Assembly: GCA_030636255.1 (NCBI GenBank)
Contig: DAOVXH010000002.1
Span: 1-32,937, forward strand
DNA: 32,937 bases
Direction of reading: 5' to 3'
Origin: Methanomassiliicoccales archaeon
GTDB taxonomy: Archaea > Thermoplasmatota > Thermoplasmata > SG8-5
Shown here one piece after another: positions 26,927-32,937 of the stretch (positions within the stretch are counted from its first letter, which is position 1; every line of letters begins with the position of its first letter). Under the pieces are notes generated by a model. The model was given only the letters and a program-made list of their open reading frames with translations, was not told the origin of the DNA and ran no database searches. The translations under genes were made by a program, and so were the position numbers.

Positions 26927-27808
26927 TTATGCCGGTATGATTGACACTACTGTAATCTTGAAGACCAGTGTTTTTCCAACAACCTCTTTATTGTAATCCG
27001 CTGTATATGTACCTTCACTCAGATTAACATCAGTAATAAGGAACTGCCCTATCTGGTCAATTCCAGACAACTCGCCTTCATCTTCGGAACTTAAGAGATG
27101 CTTAATTACTATCTCTCCAGTTCCATTGTTTACATTTGTATCTATGGATATCACCTTGGAATTCCAGTTACCATCAATGCTCACTATCTCCCCTACCATG
27201 GGGTTATGTTTGAGCATTATATGCTGTGATACCGGGTCAATATAGAAAACCGTCATGTTCCAGCCATAAACATTGCTTTCTACAGTTGTGCCAACTATTG
27301 GTTCCACCTGATAGATTTCCTGGAAAGCCGAGTAATTGGTTAACCAGTCATAGATTGGTACGGTCTGGGTGAGTGGCCTTGTTTCAATTAGATCCTCATT
27401 TGCATAGCCATATGCCTCTTCTGTAGGTATTGTGAGCATCCTTGTCTGATTGATGCCCATTCCTACTACTCCATTATCGAAACCCTGTATCATCTGACCT
27501 TCACCTACTGTGAAGCTCAATGGATTGAATGGAGCGGTAGAAGAAAAGGAGAGGCTTTTTGGATATAGCGTATGGTTTTCAGCAACGCTCTGGAGAGATG
27601 TATCAAATACTGTTCCATCCTCGAACATGCCTACGTAATCGACACTTATCTGGTCACCTATTTGAACGGTGAGTCCAGATTCCACTGGATCATGGGTTGT
27701 TGATAATGCACCATATGCGGCATAACCACCTGCTATCACCAGTGCTACTACAACGATGAAAGCTATTGCCATAAATTCCCATCTTTTCCAGATGCTGTCA
27801 TTTGCCAT
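26927..27808 (-). CDS. FKBP-type peptidyl-prolyl isomerase, membrane-anchored/extracytoplasmic
   Basis: N-terminal TM (FMAIAFIVVVALVIAGGYAAYGAL); VQIGDQISVDYVGMFEDGTVFDTS...; VGEGQMIQGFDNGVVGMGINQTRMLTIPTEEAYGY; long C-terminal insert/flap-like domain. Confidence 0.9.
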   Translation of the reverse strand: MANDSIWKRWEFMAIAFIVVVALVIAGGYAAYGALSTTHDPVESGLTVQIGDQISVDYVGMFEDGTVFDTSLQSVAENHTLYPKSLSFSSTAPFNPLSFTVGEGQMIQGFDNGVVGMGINQTRMLTIPTEEAYGYANEDLIETRPLTQTVPIYDWLTNYSAFQEIYQVEPIVGTTVESNVYGWNMTVFYIDPVSQHIMLKHNPMVGEIVSIDGNWNSKVISIDTNVNNGTGEIVIKHLLSSEDEGELSGIDQIGQFLITDVNLSEGTYTADYNKEVVGKTLVFKITVVSIIPA

Positions 27809-27861
27809 GTGTAATCCTCAAGCCTCTTATTCTTTGAATTTCCGATGAAATTCATTTGTTT

Positions 27862-28116
27862 TTAGAGATTTTTTATCATGTCGGAAACAAAGTTCTTGAG
27901 CTCATCATCATCTGGTATGGTCAATGACTTCTTGAACCTTGCACTTCCGTCTGGCAGGAAATATCCTCTAGATACGGAAATGAACTCATTCACTCCGTCA
28001 TCTGTAACTGCCTTCTTCCTGGCCACTTCCAAGAAGTTGTTTCTTCCAAAATTCTTTCTCTCTGATCCTATGGTCTCAAATTCGACACTCGCTTTTGGTG
28101 CGTAATCATCTGACAT
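27862..28116 (-). CDS. Small hypothetical protein (84 aa)
   Basis: Clean ORF in an otherwise unassigned gap, with an AT-rich upstream region; FLEVARKKAVTDDGVNEFISVSRGYFLPDGSARFKKSLTIPDDDELKNFVSDMIKNL resembles a compact folded domain. Confidence 0.65.
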   Translation of the reverse strand: MSDDYAPKASVEFETIGSERKNFGRNNFLEVARKKAVTDDGVNEFISVSRGYFLPDGSARFKKSLTIPDDDELKNFVSDMIKNL

Positions 28117-28219
28117 TTTTTATCCCTCATATATTTTTTTGCACCCTCGGTAGGGTTGAAGGCGGAGATTTCCTTATTTATTATAAAGGTTTGTATTGGA
28201 TAACTATATTAATAGATAT

Positions 28220-29182
28220 TTATCTCTGAATTTCCTTGCCTATTAGAGCAAAGAAGGCAATAAGTGATTCCAACTGGATGCGGCTATTGCTTCCCTCAAC
28301 CATGCGGAATTCTACCTCTCCCATCTTATCCATGAGCCTGACCTTTCCCAATTCGGAGATTTCCAGCTCAAAGACGCTGCGATGCATCTGACGTATCACA
28401 TCCTCGCCAGAAAGCCCATACTCAACAAGCAGCTTGTCCAGTGAGTCCCTGGCTTCAACAAATTTGCCTTCCAGTGCCAGTTCCATCATTTTCATTATGT
28501 CCTTTGGCCGGCCGGTGGCACTTGTCTTGAACACAGTGTCAGAATCAACCTTTCCTCCAAGTGCAGAGGATACCTGAAATACATTTGTTGCCTTTCTCAG
28601 ATCGCCGCCAGCCACGTAAAGGAGGGCTTCCAGACCATCATCTGTGATTTCAATTTTTTCTGCCTTGGCAATGCGCTTTATGTATTCGATAACGTCCTTT
28701 GGAAGCAGGGGCCTGAATCTAAAAACAGCGCATCTGGACTGAATCGGGTCAATGATTTTTGAAGAATAATTGCATGATAGAACGAAACGACATGTACCGG
28801 AGTACTTTTCCATGGTCCTGCGAAGGGCGGCCTGGGCGTCCGAGGTCAGTGCATCGGCCTCGTCCAGGAAGATAATCTTGAAAGAAGTGGCACCCAGTGG
28901 AGCGGTCCTGGCAAAGTCCTTTATTGTCTTGCGAACAACATCAATACCTCTCTGGTCAGAAGCATTTAGCTCCTGAAAATTAGTGTGCCAGTCATCACCG
29001 AACATCTGCTTGGTAAGTGCAATGGCGCAGGTGGTTTTTCCGGTTCCAGCAGGTCCAGCGAACATTAGATGGGGCATATTAGTGGTGCCAACATATGCCT
29101 TCAAACGTTCAACTATCTCAGTATGACCAACAACATCTTCTAGAATTTTCGGGCGGTATTTCTCAATCCACAGTTCTTTCAT
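28220..29182 (-). CDS. rfcS: Replication factor C small subunit
   Basis: WIEKYRPKILEDVVGH, GPAGTGKTT, FLDEADALTSDAQAALRRTMEKY, QSRCAVFRFRPL. Confidence 0.96.
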   Translation of the reverse strand: MKELWIEKYRPKILEDVVGHTEIVERLKAYVGTTNMPHLMFAGPAGTGKTTCAIALTKQMFGDDWHTNFQELNASDQRGIDVVRKTIKDFARTAPLGATSFKIIFLDEADALTSDAQAALRRTMEKYSGTCRFVLSCNYSSKIIDPIQSRCAVFRFRPLLPKDVIEYIKRIAKAEKIEITDDGLEALLYVAGGDLRKATNVFQVSSALGGKVDSDTVFKTSATGRPKDIMKMMELALEGKFVEARDSLDKLLVEYGLSGEDVIRQMHRSVFELEISELGKVRLMDKMGEVEFRMVEGSNSRIQLESLIAFFALIGKEIQR

Positions 29183-29190
29183 GAGACCAC

Positions 29191-30990
29191 CTATTTATTG
29201 ACAACTACCTGGAACTCAGGAGTATCTCTGACCTGATCGAAGGACGGGTCAGTCTTTGCCCTTTCCCTGAACTCCTCTTCAATATCAGCCGAACGGGTAA
29301 GGAAAGGCACTACCAGCTTCAAATTACCCTTCATGGCCTCTGCTGTGGACTTGTAATACCATGCAGCGGCATTGTTCATCTCTCTCTTCACCACTTCATT
29401 GAGGGAAGCAGTACAATCGTCGTATCTACCGGCCTTGAAATGGGCCGCTCCCTTGGTCAGGTACGCATCTATATCATCACCGTCAATGGCAATAAGCTGG
29501 TCAAAGGTTGCAATAGCATCATCATATTTTTCCAGTACAAATTGCACTGAGCCCTTGTTATGCAATGCAACAGTATCGGTAGATACCAGCTCCACTGATT
29601 TTGTGAAATATTCAAGCGCCTTATCATAATCATCATTTTCGAAATAATGGTCTCCAGCATCATTGTAAAGGCCGGCATTGTCCGGGTCTGCTGCTATCTT
29701 TGTTTCCCACGGGCCCATCTGCTCAGGTTCAGCTACGGGTTCTTCCACAACAGGTTCCGGTGCCGGTTCCTCAGCGACCTCTGGAGCAGCTACTGGTTCT
29801 TCCATAACTGGCTCTGGTGCAGGCTCTTCCATAACAGGTGCTTCCTCCTGTGCTGGCTCTGCTACTTCCATAGGCACTTCCACAACTACTTCTGGAGCAG
29901 GTTCTTCTGCCACTGGTTCATCTGAACTCGATGGCTCTTCAATAACTGGTTCTGGTTCGGCTGGTGCCAGTTCAATCTCCGGCTCTTCCATTGGCACTGG
30001 TGTTGCCTCCACGGAAATATCTGGTGCTATCACTTCAGCCTCTGGTGCAGGTTCTTCTATTGCAATCTCCGCAACAGCAGGTTCTGCTCCGGCAGGCCTG
30101 AGCTCTGCCAATTTGGACTTGTAATCTTCATTGTCCGGTGCCAGACTGGTTAATTTCTGATAAATTTCAGTGGCTTCGTCACTCTTTCCCTCTGACAGGA
30201 GATGTTCTACTTTCTTTTCCAGAAGGCCTATATCATCTGGCCTCAGTTCAAGAAGCTTGTCAACAGCTGTCATATTATTGGGATTCAGTTCCAGAACCTT
30301 CTCATATACCTCTGGTTCCTTCACCAGGTAGCCCAGTCTAAGGTATGCCTCTATTGCATCCGAGGTATTGCCCTCGGCAACAAGGAGCTCAGCACGCTTT
30401 CGCCACAGCCCAGGATCCTTTGGATTCTTTTTGAGCTTGTTTGTGATGGTTTCCAGGTCTACCGGAGATAATTCATCCAGCTTATTTTTGAACTCCTGGT
30501 TATCAGGTGCTATCTCCACCATCTTTTCCAACATCTCAGCAGCATCGTCCTCTTTTTTGCTCATAATGAGAGCATCAACCTTATTCTCCATGGCCTCAAG
30601 GTTATTTTCCTCGTATTTCAGAACCTCATCAAAGCACATGACTGCATAATTCAACATTGCGCCACTCTTCATGTGGACAATACCACGACTCATCCAGGCA
30701 TCAGTATTCTTGGGATTAAGTTGGGTTGCCTTGTCAAAACATTCAACTGCCCTATCTGGTTCTCCAGTTTCAAAGAGACCATGGCCAGTTCTTGTGAAAA
30801 GTGATGAGTATTCCTCTGGATTTTCTGCAATTCCTTCTTCCCGGTAAAGATATCTATGGCCACGTCTGTATTCAGAAGCTGCCTTGTCAAGGTCACCACC
30901 TTTCAGATGGGCGTCCGCCTCGTCAAGCAGTTCCTCGATGGCTGCAACGGCCTTGCTTTTTTTATCTTTCTTACCACCAAAAATAGGCAT
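29191..30990 (-). CDS. TPR-repeat protein with a low-complexity acidic/proline-rich central linker
   Basis: N- and C-terminal TPRs (AVECFDKATQLNPKNTDAWMSRGIVHMKSG; YDKALEYFTKSVELVSTDTVALHNKGSVQFVLEKYDDAIATFDQLI), separated by a run of EEPAPEPV(M/V)EEPVA-type repeats. Confidence 0.9.
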   Translation of the reverse strand: MPIFGGKKDKKSKAVAAIEELLDEADAHLKGGDLDKAASEYRRGHRYLYREEGIAENPEEYSSLFTRTGHGLFETGEPDRAVECFDKATQLNPKNTDAWMSRGIVHMKSGAMLNYAVMCFDEVLKYEENNLEAMENKVDALIMSKKEDDAAEMLEKMVEIAPDNQEFKNKLDELSPVDLETITNKLKKNPKDPGLWRKRAELLVAEGNTSDAIEAYLRLGYLVKEPEVYEKVLELNPNNMTAVDKLLELRPDDIGLLEKKVEHLLSEGKSDEATEIYQKLTSLAPDNEDYKSKLAELRPAGAEPAVAEIAIEEPAPEAEVIAPDISVEATPVPMEEPEIELAPAEPEPVIEEPSSSDEPVAEEPAPEVVVEVPMEVAEPAQEEAPVMEEPAPEPVMEEPVAAPEVAEEPAPEPVVEEPVAEPEQMGPWETKIAADPDNAGLYNDAGDHYFENDDYDKALEYFTKSVELVSTDTVALHNKGSVQFVLEKYDDAIATFDQLIAIDGDDIDAYLTKGAAHFKAGRYDDCTASLNEVVKREMNNAAAWYYKSTAEAMKGNLKLVVPFLTRSADIEEEFRERAKTDPSFDQVRDTPEFQVVVNK

Positions 30991-31165
30991 CTCACAATCT
31001 CCGTATGTCTCTCATCAAATATACAGTCTCAGTAATTGTTTAATTGTTTATAAACCCTTCGTCAGATGAGCCATTGGACATAATATAGCCTGCCCTCACG
31101 GAATAGATTAATTTGCAAAAAATCAGGCCGCAAAGTTAATTATCCTTTGAAGTTTCGCCTTCACC

Positions 31166-31672
31166 ATGGTGGAGAGACTAATACGCAGGTCCAGGTCAAG
31201 GCTAAGAAGGCCATTGCCGCCTCCCCCGAAGGAGCCAGTGCCACATATCCCAAAAAAACCAATACTGGCCTCAACTGGAACCAGGGTTGATAGATTGTGT
31301 GCAATTTGTCTGGGAAAGCTCAGCCCTGGAGTTGCCATAACATTCTGTAATTGTGGTAAATTCTTTCATCTGGATTGTATTTCCGAGGTGAAAATCTGTC
31401 CAATATGCCAGGAGGAGATGGAATTCAGCCATATTGTGGTTGAGGAGGATGCCGCCCCCCAGGACCAGGAAATTACCGATTATGAGGAAGATATTATTGA
31501 GTTAGTGTTCCAGTGCCCCTTGTGCCAGGAATATGTTGATGAGGATGCTGCGGAGTGCAAATGCGGAGCGCAGTTTGACACGGAAGTGGAAATATACACA
31601 TGCCCAGAATGTGATGAAGAAGTCGAGCCAGATGTTTCTGCCTGTCCACATTGCAATGTTGACTTCGGATGA
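31166..31672 (+). CDS. C4HC3 RING-like zinc-finger protein with two C-terminal zinc ribbons
   Basis: LCAICLGKLSPGVAITFCNCGKFFHLDCISEVKICPICQEEM, then CPLCQEYVDEDAAECKCG and CPECDEEVEPDVSACPHC; basic/proline-rich N-terminus. Confidence 0.85.
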   Translation: MVERLIRRSRSRLRRPLPPPPKEPVPHIPKKPILASTGTRVDRLCAICLGKLSPGVAITFCNCGKFFHLDCISEVKICPICQEEMEFSHIVVEEDAAPQDQEITDYEEDIIELVFQCPLCQEYVDEDAAECKCGAQFDTEVEIYTCPECDEEVEPDVSACPHCNVDFG

Positions 31673-31783
31673 CTACACTGCGTGTAATCACCCTCTCGTG
31701 AATTATTGCTTTTTTATTGCCGATAGAAAAATTCATGATTTGATAGAACAAAACGTTAATACCGGAAGCTTATCCACCCTCAT

Positions 31784-32020
31784 ATGCGAGCAGATGTCCG
31801 CATTGATGCTGAAGATAAAGCTCAAATGCTGGCCAATGCCCTCCGGCCGGAAATGGAACAAGAGGTTTCCAGAACCAGAGTAGATATTAGGGCAGAAGGC
31901 AGTGAGCTAATAATCAGCATACAGGCAGAGGATGTGGTGGCCCTTAGGGCGTCCCTGAATTCCTACCTTCGGTGGACAAAGCTTGCAATTGACAGTCAAG
32001 AAGCAATTGGAGATGAATAA
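31784..32020 (+). CDS. pcc1: KEOPS complex subunit Pcc1-like
   Basis: 78 aa; ANALRPEMEQEVSRTRVDIRAEGSELIISIQAEDVVALRASLNSYLRWTKLA; directly upstream of prefoldin beta, as in many archaea. Confidence 0.75.
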   Translation: MRADVRIDAEDKAQMLANALRPEMEQEVSRTRVDIRAEGSELIISIQAEDVVALRASLNSYLRWTKLAIDSQEAIGDE

Positions 32021-32378
32021 GATGGCAGCAGATATGGATGCAGAGATGCAGAACAAGCTCATGCAATTTCAACAGGTCCAGCAACAGGTCCAGGTTATTG
32101 CCCAGCAAAAATACCAGATTGACGTTCAGGTTACAGAGATTGAAAAGACCATGGATGAACTGGACAAGGTAAAGAAAGGCGCAGAGATTTACAAGAGCGT
32201 TGGAACAATTCTCGTGAGAAATGATGACAAGGATACCTTGAAAAAGGAGCTGGAAGAGAAGAAAGAGACCCTGGAAATACGCATAAAAACCCTGACAAAA
32301 CAGGAAAAGACACTCAGGGAAATGCATCAGAACCTTCAGGAAGAGCTCACAAAGGCATTCCAGAAAGAGCAAGCATGA
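32013..32378 (+). CDS. pfdB: Prefoldin subunit beta
   Basis: MNKMAADMDAEMQNKLMQFQQVQQQVQVIAQQKYQIDVQVTEIEKTMDELDKV...GAEIYKSVGTILVRNDDKDTLKKELEEKKETLEIRIKTLTKQE. Start at 32013 overlaps the pcc1 stop. Confidence 0.9.
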   Translation: MNKMAADMDAEMQNKLMQFQQVQQQVQVIAQQKYQIDVQVTEIEKTMDELDKVKKGAEIYKSVGTILVRNDDKDTLKKELEEKKETLEIRIKTLTKQEKTLREMHQNLQEELTKAFQKEQA

Positions 32379-32937
32379 GCAAAAGTCCAGCAGAAATAAT
32401 CAGAACCGACCTTGAGAAGCAAAACAAGGTCATTTTTCTTCATTCCAATGCAGATTTGGACTCGGTTGGCAGTGCAATTGCCATCCAGTTATTTTTTGGC
32501 AATGCCAGATTATGCGCACCGGCTGGAGTATCCCATCTCGGTAAAAAATTACTGAACGATATGGACATTGATTTTTCAGAGCAGTTTGACCTTCAGGACG
32601 AGCTGCCAGTTATTGTAGATGCACATGGAGATTCCTCCCTGGGCTATGGTGGAATTGACTGGCCAGAGGCAGTAATCATTGACCATCACCGATTAATGGG
32701 TGAACTGATTGCCAAAGATTCATACCTTGACGAAACAGCAACCTCGACCTGCGAATTGATATGGGAAGTTTTAGGAAAGCCAAAGGAACTGGATGAGAAA
32801 ATAGGCATGGCATTGATGGCAGGAATTCTTGCAGATACCGGTCATTTGAGAAGAGGCTCACACAGAACACTGGCAGCTGCCTCGGAGATACTTTTAGCAT
32901 CTAATTTGTGCATGGACGACCTTGTTCAGGTATTTGA
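32375..32937 (+). CDS. DHH-family phosphoesterase (RecJ/NrnA-like), C-terminus beyond the window
   Basis: Hand translation MSKSPAEIIRTDLEKQNKVIFLHSNADLDSVGSAIAIQLFF...VIIDHHRLMG...GILADTGHLRRGSHRTLAAA; ATGA overlap with the prefoldin stop. Confidence 0.85.
   Translation, partial: MSKSPAEIIRTDLEKQNKVIFLHSNADLDSVGSAIAIQLFFGNARLCAPAGVSHLGKKLLNDMDIDFSEQFDLQDELPVIVDAHGDSSLGYGGIDWPEAVIIDHHRLMGELIAKDSYLDETATSTCELIWEVLGKPKELDEKIGMALMAGILADTGHLRRGSHRTLAAASEILLASNLCMDDLVQVF

Noticed and set aside
28142-28155. Small inverted repeat ACCCT-CGGT-AGGGT
   Set aside because: Only a 5-bp stem; too weak to call a terminator or regulatory element without more evidence.
29678-30124. + strand 148-aa Gly/Ser/Thr-rich ORF (GSSTTGSGAGSS...)
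   Set aside because: Antisense artefact of the Glu/Pro/Ala/Val-rich low-complexity linker of the minus-strand TPR protein.
1-32937. CRISPR arrays, transposases, integrases, phage or toxin-antitoxin modules
   Set aside because: None seen: no regularly spaced direct repeats and no matching protein motifs. Protein-level repeats explain the repetitive DNA.

Overview
The window looks like an archaeal chromosome segment, probably Thermoplasmatota-related (inferred from gene content only). Every intergenic gap is short. I see no CRISPR array, transposase, integrase or phage module. In order: a truncated AAA/STAND-type ATPase (1-905, -, missed by the ORF track because it runs off the edge); a small secreted/anchored protein; a 2382-aa AglB/STT3 oligosaccharyltransferase with an extracellular extension of about 1240 aa made of Ig-like repeats; tRNA-Arg(CCU) beside a hairpin-rich intergenic block; a secreted modular protein with an endonuclease I domain between two NosD-type beta-helices; a DUF362 ferredoxin-like protein; two tandem glutamine synthetases; a birA/cupin/pycA/pycB cluster; a 1580-aa helical-repeat protein ending in a C4HC3 RING-like zinc finger; a PAP2 phosphatase; an extracytoplasmic FKBP; a small conserved-looking protein; rfcS coupled to a TPR protein; and a + strand cluster of a RING-like/zinc-ribbon protein, pcc1, prefoldin beta and a DHH phosphoesterase. 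The best candidate for something undescribed is the RING-like finger found in two separate proteins about 10 kb apart with identical ligand spacing (C-x2-C-x12-C-x-C-x4-H-x2-C-x6-C-x2-C). One copy sits at the end of a giant solenoid protein. Other notable items are the giant OST fusion, the nuclease embedded in beta-helices, the longin/roadblock-like insert in the ATPase, and the hairpin-rich block next to the tRNA.
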